Virus record (IMG/VR): IMGVR_UViG_3300047551_002585
Span: 1 to 32,417 of that record
DNA: 32,417 nt
Origin: a virus
Reading direction: 5' to 3' (one strand)
Shown here: positions 1 to 4,982 of the stretch, one piece after another
How the letters are laid out: each line of letters starts with the position of its first letter
How positions within the stretch are numbered: the stretch's first letter is position 1
The notes under the pieces: generated by a model
What the model was told of the DNA's origin: nothing
Databases searched by the model: none
Seen by the model: only the letters and a program-made list of their open reading frames with translations
Made by a program: the position numbers and the translations under genes

Positions 1-99
1 AATGCACTGCACGGCGTTCGTCTGTCTGTGGAGGATGCCCGTTCGTATTGGGATACCTTCGTCAAGTCGGGCTACAAGCCCTGCCAGTCCAATCTCTGA
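1..99 (+). CDS. C-terminal end of a small phage protein (5' truncated by window edge)
   Basis: Frame 1 is open from the window edge to a TGA at 97-99 and gives 32 residues ending in GYKPCQSNL. The piece LSVEDARSYWDTFVKSGY resembles the C-terminal part of the gene at 326-571 (LDTESARGYWAYIVRN): both have an acidic residue, Ala-Arg, Tyr-Trp and a basic stretch. The two may therefore be paralogues. The next gene starts 17 bases after the stop, preceded by a good ribosome site, which supports this as the true end of a gene. No function is recognised. Confidence 0.55.
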   Translation, partial: NALHGVRLSVEDARSYWDTFVKSGYKPCQSNL

Positions 100-116
100 A
101 ACACAAAGGAAAACAA

Positions 117-296
117 ATGAAGACCAAAACCAACAAGAATCTCACCACACACGCGACTGTCCTCGCTCTCCGAAAGGAAGTGAAGGAACTTCGGAAGGAA
201 GTGCAGGAACTTCGGAATCAGATGAACGCCGATAGTGCGTATGCTTCTCAGACGGCGGATGCTGCTCTGTATGTCGCAGGGTTGAGCCGCCGCTGA
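117..296 (+). CDS. Small coiled-coil protein
   Basis: This is a 59-aa protein. The ATG at 117 is chosen because AAAGGA lies just upstream; the longer in-frame ORF starting at 48 would overlap the preceding gene. The middle contains a heptad-like repeat (LRKEVKELRKEVQELRNQM), so a short parallel coiled coil is likely, followed by an Ala/Ser-rich tail. No family is recognised. It is part of a run of small same-strand genes typical of the accessory regions of T4-like phages. Confidence 0.7.
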   Translation: MKTKTNKNLTTHATVLALRKEVKELRKEVQELRNQMNADSAYASQTADAALYVAGLSRR

Positions 297-325
297 AAGA
301 AAAAACAAATGAGCAACATCTAGCA

Positions 326-571
326 ATGACTCACATCCGCACACGAAGAAAGTGGCAACTAGCCGCACAAGGCCCAAAGGAATGCGACATCTATCAGTTT
401 GAAACCGATAGTCTTGAACCAAGACTTGTGGTTTTCAAGGTTTGGACTGGAGGAGGAAAAAAGAGTCCAAGAGTCTACAAACTAGACACCGAATCTGCCC
501 GTGGATATTGGGCTTACATCGTTCGTAATCACGGAGCAATTATTACTTTACAAGAGGAAACCAATGACTGA
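326..571 (+). CDS. Small hypothetical protein
   Basis: This 81-aa protein starts MTHIRTRRKWQL. It has a central hydrophobic strand pattern (PRLVVFKVW), a Gly/Lys loop, and the C-terminal TESARGYWAYIVRN segment that resembles the truncated protein at the window start. It overlaps the next gene by 8 bases, so translation is probably coupled. No clear ribosome site precedes the ATG. A five-codon ORF (309-323) lies directly upstream, and re-initiation is possible. No function is recognised. Confidence 0.65.
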   Translation: MTHIRTRRKWQLAAQGPKECDIYQFETDSLEPRLVVFKVWTGGGKKSPRVYKLDTESARGYWAYIVRNHGAIITLQEETND

Positions 572-875
572 CACAACTGAACCATCGTTTACTTGGAACT
601 ACCGCGTTGTTCACACCGACACCGACTCCCGCTACCAGTGGTACTCCATCCACGAAGTCCACTACAAGGGCGACCGCATCATCGGCTACACCGAAGACCC
701 TGTGGGGGTTGTGGGCGACACGCCCGACGAACTGTTTGGTGAACTGAACCGCATGAAGGATGCTCTTTCGCATCCGCCCATCAGGCTCACCGAACTGCTG
801 ACCAGCATTGAGGAATACAACAATTCCGTCCACAAGCCTGAAATCAGCGAAACTCTGAATCCGCCCACCTCCTAA
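564..875 (+). CDS. Hypothetical protein, 103 aa
   Basis: The ATG at 564 is preceded by GAGGAAA at 554-560, which decides this start over the longer in-frame ORF from 501. The protein (MTDTTEPSFTWNYRVVHTDT...) has an N-terminal beta-rich half with a WNYRVVH...WYSIHEVHY pattern and a helical C-terminal half containing LTELLTSIEEYNN. Similar small proteins of the form 'W.Y.....Y.IHEV.Y' are familiar from T4-like marine phages, from memory only. The function is unknown. The stop codon TAA is part of the late-promoter-like CTAAATA at 872-878. Confidence 0.75.
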   Translation: MTDTTEPSFTWNYRVVHTDTDSRYQWYSIHEVHYKGDRIIGYTEDPVGVVGDTPDELFGELNRMKDALSHPPIRLTELLTSIEEYNNSVHKPEISETLNPPTS

Positions 876-878
876 ATA
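872..878 (+). promoter_or_regulatory. Late-promoter-like CTAAATA inside a small inverted repeat
   Basis: CTAAATA sits 16 bases before the ATG of the next gene. The flanks CCTCCT (868-873) and AGGAGG (882-887) are inverted repeats, so the transcript spanning them could fold the ribosome site AGGAGG into a hairpin, whereas a transcript starting after CTAAATA would leave it free. T4 late promoters have only a -10 element (TATAAATA). The same CTAAATA precedes several other genes in this window. Confidence 0.5.
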
Positions 879-893
879 ATCAGGAGGCTCGGC

Positions 894-1232
894 ATGAGTG
901 AAAAGCCCATCCCAATCGTCGGCATTGATTTGTTGAGCAACGACGACGGGGGTGGGCTTTATGGTTTATGTGAGTCTCACGACGGCGGCGACACTTGGCG
1001 GATTGTTCACAAGGGACGGAGCATTGACGGACTTTTAGAATTAGCAAAACTAACTTATTCTGATTCTGTGCAGATGATTCTGCCACATCAGATACGAGAA
1101 TTACTCAAGTACGAATTTTTGGAGACACGAGAACTCAAAAAATTAGGTTATTTGAAAGCGAAGGAAGAGCCGCTAATGCCGCCCTTCCTGTCGTGGTGGG
1201 AAAGGCTGCTAAAACGAATCCTATGGAGGTAA
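894..1232 (+). CDS. Hypothetical protein, 112 aa
   Basis: The start ATG follows an excellent AGGAGG site. The protein begins MSEKPIPIVGIDLLSNDDGG, with alternating beta-like sequence in the first 45 residues (GLYGLCESHDGGDTWRIVHKG). A helical region contains a repeated LLEL/ELLKYEF pattern, and the basic, tryptophan-containing end (SWWERLLKRILWR) could be an amphipathic membrane-binding helix. It has no recognised family. It is probably expressed late, given the CTAAATA motif upstream, and sits in an operon with the 59-aa gene that follows. Confidence 0.7.
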   Translation: MSEKPIPIVGIDLLSNDDGGGLYGLCESHDGGDTWRIVHKGRSIDGLLELAKLTYSDSVQMILPHQIRELLKYEFLETRELKKLGYLKAKEEPLMPPFLSWWERLLKRILWR

Positions 1233-1235
1233 TCC

Positions 1236-1415
1236 ATGCCACGCCACGACAAAGACAAAACCCCCACAGACGAACTCCTAGACGCTGCACGAGCGGCTGT
1301 CAAGGACTACGAGGCGTACCTGTTGGACAACATGGGTTGGCGTGAACTAGCACAAACAATGGAAGTGCTACGCGACAAAATCCTCGCCTACGAATCAAAA
1401 ATACAATCTCGCTAA
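1236..1415 (+). CDS. Small acidic/helical protein, 59 aa
   Basis: This short ORF starts at the ATG at 1236, six bases after a GGAGGT ribosome site (1225-1230), and ends TAA at 1413-1415. The product begins MPRHDKDKTPTDELLDAARA and is predicted to be almost wholly helical (a DELLDAARAAVKDYEAYLLD helix, then WRELAQTMEVLRDKILAYE). The spacing of 3 bases from the preceding gene indicates an operon. The function is unknown. Confidence 0.65.
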   Translation: MPRHDKDKTPTDELLDAARAAVKDYEAYLLDNMGWRELAQTMEVLRDKILAYESKIQSR

Positions 1416-1483
1416 AGTATTCTTTTTTATATTCACCCCAATTTTTCACTCGTATAAGTAACAGTGTCTGGGTTGAAGGATGA

Positions 1484-1499
1484 TAGTATTCAAATACTA
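1484..1499 (+). promoter_or_regulatory. 16-bp palindrome upstream of a promoter (possible operator)
   Basis: TAGTATT-CA-AATACTA is a perfect inverted repeat with a 2-base centre. It lies 35 bases upstream of the -35 box of the promoter at 1535-1562 in a 150-base intergenic stretch. A second small palindrome, GAATATTC, follows at 1511-1518. Dimeric repressors often bind sites like this, but no regulator is identified, and AT-rich palindromes also arise by chance. Confidence 0.3.
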
Positions 1500-1534
1500 C
1501 TGGATATAGAATATTCAGAATACAGTAGGACGGC

Positions 1535-1562
1535 TTGACTCCTCCCCATTTGATGGTATACT
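1535..1562 (+). promoter_or_regulatory. Sigma-70-type early promoter, predicted leaderless start
   Basis: TTGACT (1535-1540) and TATACT (1557-1562) are separated by 16 bases. The predicted transcription start, seven bases after the -10 box, is position 1569, exactly the A of the next gene's ATG. There is no room for a ribosome site. An identical arrangement is seen at 5586-5613. Confidence 0.8.
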
Positions 1563-1568
1563 TTAGGC

Positions 1569-1928
1569 ATGAGACAGTACCCAACTTCCTACACTTTCAC
1601 TTCCCGATACGGACAGATTCGTTCGGTCACACAGGTTGCCCCCAAGCGATTTGTTGTGGAAGGTGAAACCCTCTACTTGAGATACGGTAGAGATGAGAAT
1701 ACTCGTTTCACAATGGTGGACTTTGAGGGAGGTCCGTGTCTGACGAGTGGAGATATCTTGGAAAGGGAAATTGGGCACTTTCCCATCACCCACCGATTCA
1801 TGCAGGTCAAGAGCGTTACCTGCCTTTCACCTAAAGACGCAGCAGACCTGATGGGGTACACCGACTCGGCTATCGTCAAGACTTTCAACAAGCCTGATTA
1901 CTCCTATGTGCTGGTGGAGGTGGAGTGA
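1569..1928 (+). CDS. Hypothetical protein translated from a probable leaderless mRNA
   Basis: This is a 119-aa protein, MRQYPTSYTFTSRYGQIRSV..., mostly beta-rich, with FVVEGETLYLRYG and RFTMVDFEGG strands and a C-terminal helical KDAADLMGYTDSAIVKTF segment. The ATG coincides with the predicted +1 of the promoter just upstream. No Shine-Dalgarno can exist in a transcript starting there. The next plausible start is far inside the protein. It overlaps the following gene by one base (TGATG), so it heads an operon reaching at least 3312. No family is recognised. Its position behind a strong host-type promoter suggests early expression. Confidence 0.7.
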   Translation: MRQYPTSYTFTSRYGQIRSVTQVAPKRFVVEGETLYLRYGRDENTRFTMVDFEGGPCLTSGDILEREIGHFPITHRFMQVKSVTCLSPKDAADLMGYTDSAIVKTFNKPDYSYVLVEVE

Positions 1929-2221
1929 TGTCTTTTAACAATAGCAACAAGACATCTTGTCCGTCAGTTTTTTTCGGAGACAATGTTCAAGCAAAGTGCT
2001 GTGAGGATGTTTTGGGAAATAGGTGGATGACTATTAAGCATCCTCATAAAAACGACCACAATCACAAAATTGCTGCCATGTATTCTGAACATAGAATCGT
2101 ACAACTAACTGTGTGGTTGATGCAAGCGGCTAGATGGGTTTCTGAAGGTAATCAAATCAAGAAATCCAATAAAAAGAAGAAGTCTAGAAAAAACAAAAAG
2201 GAACAAAATGCACAGCCCTGA
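1928..2221 (+). CDS. Small Lys-rich protein with Cys residues
   Basis: The ATG at 1928 overlaps the preceding TGA and has GGAGGTGGAG upstream; a GTG one codon earlier (1925) is the less likely start. The product is 97 aa, begins MSFNNSNKTSCPSVFFGDN and ends in a strongly basic tail (KKSNKKKKSRKNKKEQ) that could bind nucleic acid. A middle hydrophobic helix (IVQLTVWLMQAARWV) is amphipathic. No family is recognised. Confidence 0.65.
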   Translation: MSFNNSNKTSCPSVFFGDNVQAKCCEDVLGNRWMTIKHPHKNDHNHKIAAMYSEHRIVQLTVWLMQAARWVSEGNQIKKSNKKKKSRKNKKEQNAQP

Positions 2222-2468
2222 TCCTCGTGAATTCTTTCCTGACGGTTCGGAACACATCGAAAACCCCGACACCGCCCGTGACGATTTTGATCGCAACGGG
2301 ATGAGCAAAGAGCGGTACAACGAACTGATGGACAATCCTCAACTTCCCCTGACTGAAGGAGAAATTCGTGTGGGATGGTATTGGAGTCCGTCATGGGACG
2401 GATTGCTGATTCACAAGACTTGGCACGAAGCCCGATTTGATTATCCCGCAGAAGGAGAAATGCCGTGA
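2208..2468 (+). CDS. Hypothetical protein, 86 aa
   Basis: The start has AAGGA about five bases upstream and overlaps the end of the preceding gene by 14 bases. The protein begins MHSPDPREFFPDGSEHIENP, is acidic in its first half, and has an aromatic cluster VGWYWSPSWDGLLIHKTWHEA in the second half. No domain is recognised. The stop overlaps a GTG start of the next gene. Confidence 0.65.
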   Translation: MHSPDPREFFPDGSEHIENPDTARDDFDRNGMSKERYNELMDNPQLPLTEGEIRVGWYWSPSWDGLLIHKTWHEARFDYPAEGEMP

Positions 2469-2704
2469 GTGGATACGCTTATCAAATGAATGCAGCGTTG
2501 GACAAGATCAAGGAACTGATGCGAGCCAACGCAGAACTCCAAAAGAAGCACGACGATTTGGTTGCAGAAAACACTTCACTTAAGTTTGCCGTTGAGGACA
2601 TGGCAAAACTGCGTGAAGAAAATATGAAACTCAAGGGACAGTTGAGTGAATTTCTTGATCGTAGAAATGAAAAAGACTTTTACAACTCTGACATATGGAG
2701 ATAA
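2465..2704 (+). CDS. Coiled-coil protein with GTG start
   Basis: A GTG at 2465 overlaps the upstream TGA and is preceded by AGAAGGAGAA, making it a good start. The 79-aa product is a long coiled coil over most of its length (ALDKIKELMRANAELQKKHD, then LREENMKLKGQLSEFLDRR). Such proteins often dimerise, but nothing specific identifies its partner. A membrane micropeptide gene follows five bases later. Confidence 0.7.
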   Translation: MSGYAYQMNAALDKIKELMRANAELQKKHDDLVAENTSLKFAVEDMAKLREENMKLKGQLSEFLDRRNEKDFYNSDIWR

Positions 2705-2709
2705 CTGAA

Positions 2710-2808
2710 ATGCTTTGGACCGTGTGGCAGATTTTTATGTCTGCTGTAGTGGCAGTTTTGTGTGGATGGATTAGTTACAAACTTCTTTTCAAGGACTTGC
2801 GTAAGTAA
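2710..2808 (+). CDS. Single-pass membrane micropeptide, 32 aa
   Basis: ATG at 2710 to TAA at 2806-2808 encodes MLWTVWQIFMSAVVAVLCGW followed by ISYKLLFKDLRK. Residues 5-25 form one hydrophobic helix, followed by a basic cytoplasmic-type end, so the N terminus probably faces out. The stop overlaps the next ATG by one base, which supports a real coupled gene. Small membrane peptides like this can be lysis modulators or superinfection-exclusion factors, but nothing here discriminates. Confidence 0.55.
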   Translation: MLWTVWQIFMSAVVAVLCGWISYKLLFKDLRK

Positions 2809-3062
2809 TGTTTCGTTTGCATATCGACATTCCCTTGCCTCTTGACGAAAGCGGTGCAGCAGCCTTGACTGCGGAAGTGGTTGCTGATATGCTGCGTGTG
2901 TGTGAGGAGCGTTTGCGCGGTGCAGGCGTTCCTGAATTTAACTGGAGACTTGGACACGACGAAGACAGGCAGAAGAGTAACTACCTGCTCAAGACCTCCT
3001 CGGGTCATGTCGTGAACAAGAAGTCTCGTGTCTCGTTTACAAAGGAAACTGAAAATGGGTGA
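2808..3062 (+). CDS. Hypothetical protein, 84 aa
   Basis: The ATG overlaps the stop of the micropeptide gene. The sequence begins MFRLHIDIPLPLDESGAAAL, a beta strand and a helix, followed by a VADMLRVCEERLRGAGV helix and NWRLGHDEDRQKSNYL. This looks like a small alpha/beta protein; similar short phage proteins starting 'M.R.HI..PL' exist, from memory only. Its last 8 bases overlap the next gene. Confidence 0.65.
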   Translation: MFRLHIDIPLPLDESGAAALTAEVVADMLRVCEERLRGAGVPEFNWRLGHDEDRQKSNYLLKTSSGHVVNKKSRVSFTKETENG

Positions 3063-3312
3063 ACTTGGATTTTTTGTGCTGGGAGTTGGAATGGGTGGTG
3101 CACTGGTGTTGAGTGTTTGGAATTGGATTGCTGGTCGAGAGCAGAGCAAGTTGCCTGCTGATGTATACACCGACTACCACAAGGAATATTACACTCCTGT
3201 GGTGCAGAAGGAAACCGTAGAAGACGCGGTGGTGACTCGTGCCACCAAGACTCGCAGCAAGCGAATCAAGGCTCGTAAGAAGCCGGTGAGCAAGACTCGT
3301 CGGCAGAAGTAA
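3055..3312 (+). CDS. Membrane-anchored protein with basic C-terminal tail
   Basis: The ATG at 3055 is chosen over the earlier in-frame start at 3028 because AAAGGA lies nine bases upstream and the protein then begins directly with a membrane segment. Residues 5-25 (GFFVLGVGMGGALVLSVWNW) form one transmembrane helix. The C-terminal third is extremely basic (TRSKRIKARKKPVSKTRRQK), which suggests contact with nucleic acid or the acidic membrane surface. It is the last gene of the operon starting at 1569. The function is unknown. Confidence 0.65.
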   Translation: MGELGFFVLGVGMGGALVLSVWNWIAGREQSKLPADVYTDYHKEYYTPVVQKETVEDAVVTRATKTRSKRIKARKKPVSKTRRQK

Positions 3313-3387
3313 TCCCTTAAAAGAAATCCCTCAAATCAGGGGGTTGCAAATTCTTCTGTAAAATATAGAAAAATCTGCACTTGCCCA

Positions 3388-3416
3388 TAGACAGACCGTA
3401 TAAATGCGTCTATACT
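3388..3416 (+). promoter_or_regulatory. Sigma-70-type promoter in front of a tRNA-like element
   Basis: TAGACA (3388-3393), 17 bases, TATACT (3411-3416) is a good promoter in the roughly 200-base gap after 3312. The predicted start is near 3423, six bases before the cloverleaf-like element at 3429-3499. TTGCCC at 3381 is too far from the -10 box. Confidence 0.6.
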
Positions 3417-3428
3417 AGGGCAACCACT

Positions 3429-3499
3429 GGGCGGTGGGCGGACGGCTTCGCAGACCTGCTTATACCAGGTTCATTCAGGATCGACACCTGAACCGCCTA
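3429..3499 (+). tRNA. Putative tRNA-Ile (anticodon UAU) or tRNA-like leader RNA
   Basis: A cloverleaf can be drawn by eye. The acceptor stem is 3429-3435/3492-3498 (six Watson-Crick pairs and one G-T) and the D stem is GCG/CGC, with GG in the loop. The anticodon stem ACCTG/CAGGT carries a canonical 7-base loop CTTATAC, so the anticodon is TAT; the T stem is TCAGG/CCTGA. Odd points are G at position 8 instead of U, A at position 54 of the T loop (ATCGACA), and two bases between the D and anticodon stems. It could be a real tRNA for AUA codons, which are common in the right-hand baseplate genes, or a structured 5' leader of the gene at 3516. CCA is not encoded. Confidence 0.5.
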
Positions 3500-3515
3500 T
3501 TCACGAAAGGAAACC

Positions 3516-3797
3516 ATGTACCAAGACTCTTACAACGACACCGAAAAGAAACACGCAATTATTGATTACAGTTCAGATGGCGAGTGGGCACTCTGCCTTG
3601 CCACCCGTGAAGATGCCATTGCAGCACAAGAGGGAAATCTTGACGGCATCGTGGAACTTGATCGGGACACCAACCTAAATAGTCTTATCCTCCGTGCCGT
3701 AAAGGAATGGGGATGCAACCCGCACGAGTTGTGGGTGAGTGAGTGTGCTCGTGAACTGGTTTCCCGAAGTCTTGATGGACGAGAGATTGGAGATTAA
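3516..3797 (+). CDS. Hypothetical protein, 93 aa
   Basis: The start ATG has GAAAGGAAA upstream. The protein begins MYQDSYNDTEKKHAIIDYSS and contains an alpha/beta pattern (GEWALCLATREDAIAAQEGN) and a C-terminal helical segment with CNPHELWVSECARELV. No family is recognised. It follows the tRNA-like element and probably shares its promoter. A CTAAATA at 3676-3682 inside this gene is not placed before any start and is probably chance. Confidence 0.65.
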   Translation: MYQDSYNDTEKKHAIIDYSSDGEWALCLATREDAIAAQEGNLDGIVELDRDTNLNSLILRAVKEWGCNPHELWVSECARELVSRSLDGREIGD

Positions 3798-3798
3798 A

Positions 3799-4002
3799 AT
3801 GGCTACACCAAAGAAGACAACCACAATTTCACTAGACATGCAGGTAGGCGATGCCACCTTTCTGAAGATTGCCAAGTTGGCTCATGCCAACGACTGCACC
3901 TTCAACCAAATGGTGAACGACCTGCTTGTGGATGCGGTTGAGACTCGTTTCACCCAATCGTCTACGCCGACTCCTGTTTCGGCTAGCCCAACGGTTCGCT
4001 GA
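3799..4002 (+). CDS. Small ribbon-helix-helix-like protein
   Basis: The ATG at 3799 with GGAG upstream is preferred over an in-frame start at 3739 inside the preceding gene. The 67-aa product (MATPKKTTTISLDMQVGDAT...) has a basic strand followed by two helices, FLKIAKLAHANDCTFNQMV and NDLLVDAVETR. This resembles the strand-helix-helix layout of Arc/MetJ-type DNA-binding proteins, followed by a Ser/Thr/Pro tail. The assignment rests on pattern only. If correct, it could repress phage or host promoters. Confidence 0.55.
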   Translation: MATPKKTTTISLDMQVGDATFLKIAKLAHANDCTFNQMVNDLLVDAVETRFTQSSTPTPVSASPTVR

Positions 4003-4160
4003 TGGGCGGCAAGCATTCGGCAGGCAAAGGTGACAGGTATCGTCCCGTTGATTACAACACTTGGTCAAAGAATTGGGAGGCTATTTTTGGCAAAGGTAAA
4101 AAGCAAAAAGCCAAGCGAAGTCGAAGTCGCAAAACACGCACTACTCCGCGTGATGCGTGA
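4002..4160 (+). CDS. Small basic phage protein with GKGDRYRPVD motif
   Basis: The ORF runs from ATG 4002 (overlapping the upstream TGA) to TGA 4158-4160 and encodes 52 aa, beginning MGGKHSAGKGDRYRPVDYNT. The GKGDRYRPV...W..NW..IFGK pattern recurs in small proteins of many tailed phages (family knowledge, unnamed function), which supports this reading frame over the longer overlapping frame starting with GTG at 4030. The C terminus is Arg/Lys/Ser rich (KKQKAKRSRSRKTRTT). The role is unknown. Confidence 0.75.
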   Translation: MGGKHSAGKGDRYRPVDYNTWSKNWEAIFGKGKKQKAKRSRSRKTRTTPRDA

Positions 4161-4428
4161 CTGGAGCGAAGACGCTTATCAGGCAGGATGGCAAGACGGA
4201 CTTGAAGTAACCATTTGGGGCATGATTCTCAAGTGGGAGAGTGGCGATGCAGGAGTTCACGCTCTTGACGCAGCCATGTTCCGTTACCTTTCAGACAAAG
4301 CCAAGGGGTGGTGGGTGTGGGATGAAGAGGCAGGGCATCCCGCATTCGTTCCTCTCAAGACATGGAAATCCATGTATGCGGAACTACTCAAGGCTTTAAA
4401 GGAAGCACAGAATGACACTACCGCATGA
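4153..4428 (+). CDS. Hypothetical protein, 91 aa
   Basis: The ATG at 4153 overlaps the stop of the preceding gene, so translation is probably coupled; no Shine-Dalgarno is visible. An upstream GTG (4030) would run through the whole of the preceding gene and is rejected. The product begins MRDWSEDAYQAGWQDGLEVT, is helical and Trp-rich (KGWWVWDEEAGHPAF), and ends in a helix LLKALKEAQ. The function is unknown. Confidence 0.65.
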   Translation: MRDWSEDAYQAGWQDGLEVTIWGMILKWESGDAGVHALDAAMFRYLSDKAKGWWVWDEEAGHPAFVPLKTWKSMYAELLKALKEAQNDTTA

Positions 4429-4603
4429 AGAAGTAAACAGTCTGAACGGAGTTCGGCAATTTCTTTACGATCTGCTTGACCCCAAGAAAACTCCCCGTGT
4501 GCCACGAGAGGTTCGTCTCCGTGCACACAGGCTAGCCAAGCACTTTCCCATGCCTCATCGGATTGATGCCAAGTGGGAACGGGAGTTGGCTAAATATCAG
4601 TAA
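4412..4603 (+). CDS. BPSL0761-like small phage protein
   Basis: The 63-aa protein begins MTLPHEEVNSLNGVRQFLYD. The core FLYDLLDPKKTPRVPREVR followed by LRAHRLAKHFPMP resembles the small conserved family named after BPSL0761 (fLraLLdP..tprvP..vR..A..lLrHyP), whose function is unknown. It overlaps the preceding gene by 17 bases. Its own stop codon lies inside the 5' strand of the tmRNA helix P2 (AATGC, 4602-4606), so the gene and the tmRNA overlap slightly. Confidence 0.7.
   Translation: MTLPHEEVNSLNGVRQFLYDLLDPKKTPRVPREVRLRAHRLAKHFPMPHRIDAKWERELAKYQ
4590..4596 (+). promoter_or_regulatory. Late-promoter-like CTAAATA just before the tmRNA
   Basis: CTAAATA lies in the last codons of the 4412-4603 gene, a few bases upstream of the predicted start of the tmRNA acceptor piece. 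It matches the variant late motif seen at 872, 10560, 11448, 16347 and 16642, so the tmRNA may be made late in infection. No sigma-70 promoter is seen close upstream. Confidence 0.4.
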
Positions 4604-4662
4604 TGCTGTTGACGGCGGATAGAAACACGAACAGGACAGGGGTTCGATTCCCCTCGGCTCCA

Positions 4663-4785
4663 CTTCAAAACAGTTAGCGGCGTGGTTGAACACGCGGAGT
4701 TGACAAGACTCGCATCGGCGTAAAACGGTCTACTGAATTGACCGACGCAGCCGAACAGAAGGTGCAAATCCTTCCTAACTTTCTT
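4663..4785 (+). other. Structured intervening segment of the permuted tmRNA (tRNA-like)
   Basis: This segment joins the acceptor piece to the coding piece and would be removed on maturation. It is closed by AGTTAG (4672-4677)/CTAACT (4775-4780). It contains hairpins GCGTG/CACGC (4680-4695), GAGT/ACTC (4697-4711, 7-base loop) and GGCGT...ACGC with inner CGGTC/GACCG (4726-4744). There is also a T-arm look-alike: GAAGG, loop TGCAAAT, CCTTC (4758-4774), stacked directly on the closing stem as in a tRNA. The anticodon-like loop lacks U33 and the extra arm is 46 bases, so it does not look like a functional tRNA. Confidence 0.6.
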
Positions 4786-4882
4786 GGGGCTGTACAGGCA
4801 CTCGACTGGCGTGGAGTACAGAAGCAAGAGGCATTCGGGGTAGGCAACTCACCTCGTTAAAAACCAGTTGTAAACCATAATT

Positions 4883-4909
4883 GCCAACAGACTGGCAATG
4901 GCGGCTTGA
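4883..4909 (+). other. tmRNA tag reading frame (ANRLAMAA)
   Basis: From GCC at 4883 the frame reads Ala-Asn-Arg-Leu-Ala-Met-Ala-Ala and stops at TGA 4907-4909. Tags typically begin Ala-Asn and end with two small residues recognised by ClpXP-type proteases; this one has both features but is short (8 codons). The two other frames give a stop just before the region or a long peptide without the usual ending. Confidence 0.8.
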
Positions 4910-4949
4910 AGCCGTGGGGTCAGCCCACCCGCATCTGAACGGGCAGGAC

Positions 4950-4982
4950 GGGACGGCAGAAATGCCGTCCCCTCTTTGTTTA
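4950..4982 (+). terminator. Rho-independent terminator after the tmRNA
   Basis: GGGACGGCA (4950-4958), GAAA loop and TGCCGTCCC (4963-4971) form a perfect 9-bp stem, followed by CTCTTTGTTTAT. It closes the tmRNA transcription unit. Confidence 0.92.

Larger units (their letters stand above)
4600..4949 (+). ncRNA. ssrA: Circularly permuted (two-piece) tmRNA
   Basis: The 3' tRNA half comes first: GGAC, T stem AGGGG/CCCCT with loop TTCGATT, then CGGCTCC-A ending at 4662. The 5' half begins 123 bases later at 4786 with GGGGCTGTACAGGCACTCGAC-type sequence, the canonical tmRNA start. GGGGCTG (4786-4792) pairs fully with CGGCTCC (4655-4661). GCATT (4831-4835) pairs with AATGC (4602-4606), giving helix P2. 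A pseudoknot (CGGGGT 4836-4841/ACCTCG 4851-4856; CAACT 4845-4849/AGTTG 4866-4870) ends 12 bases before the resume codon GCC at 4883. The tag is ANRLAMAA with stop UGA in a hairpin loop (CGGC/GCCG), as in known tmRNAs. Further hairpins and a terminator follow. tmRNA with SmpB rescues stalled ribosomes. CCA is not encoded. The outer boundaries are approximate. Confidence 0.92.

Noticed and set aside
3676-3682. CTAAATA as a late promoter inside the 3516-3797 gene
   Set aside because: No start codon lies at a suitable distance downstream, so chance occurrence is likely.
4582-4662. Ordinary tRNA ending at the CGGCTCCA acceptor, with GGAGTTG (4582-4588) as 5' strand
   Set aside because: The acceptor could pair, but no D arm or anticodon arm can be formed in between, and GGGGCTG at 4786 with the pseudoknot and tag explains the acceptor far better.
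4700-4726. Promoter TTGACA...TAAAAC within the tmRNA loop
   Set aside because: The spacer is only 15 bases, the -10 box is poor, and the bases are used in hairpins of the intervening segment.
4597-4827. - strand ORF containing SRGESNPCPV
   Set aside because: This is the antisense of a tRNA-type T arm, a well-known source of spurious 'GESNPCP/GFEPT' proteins. It indirectly supports the T arm at 4640-4662.
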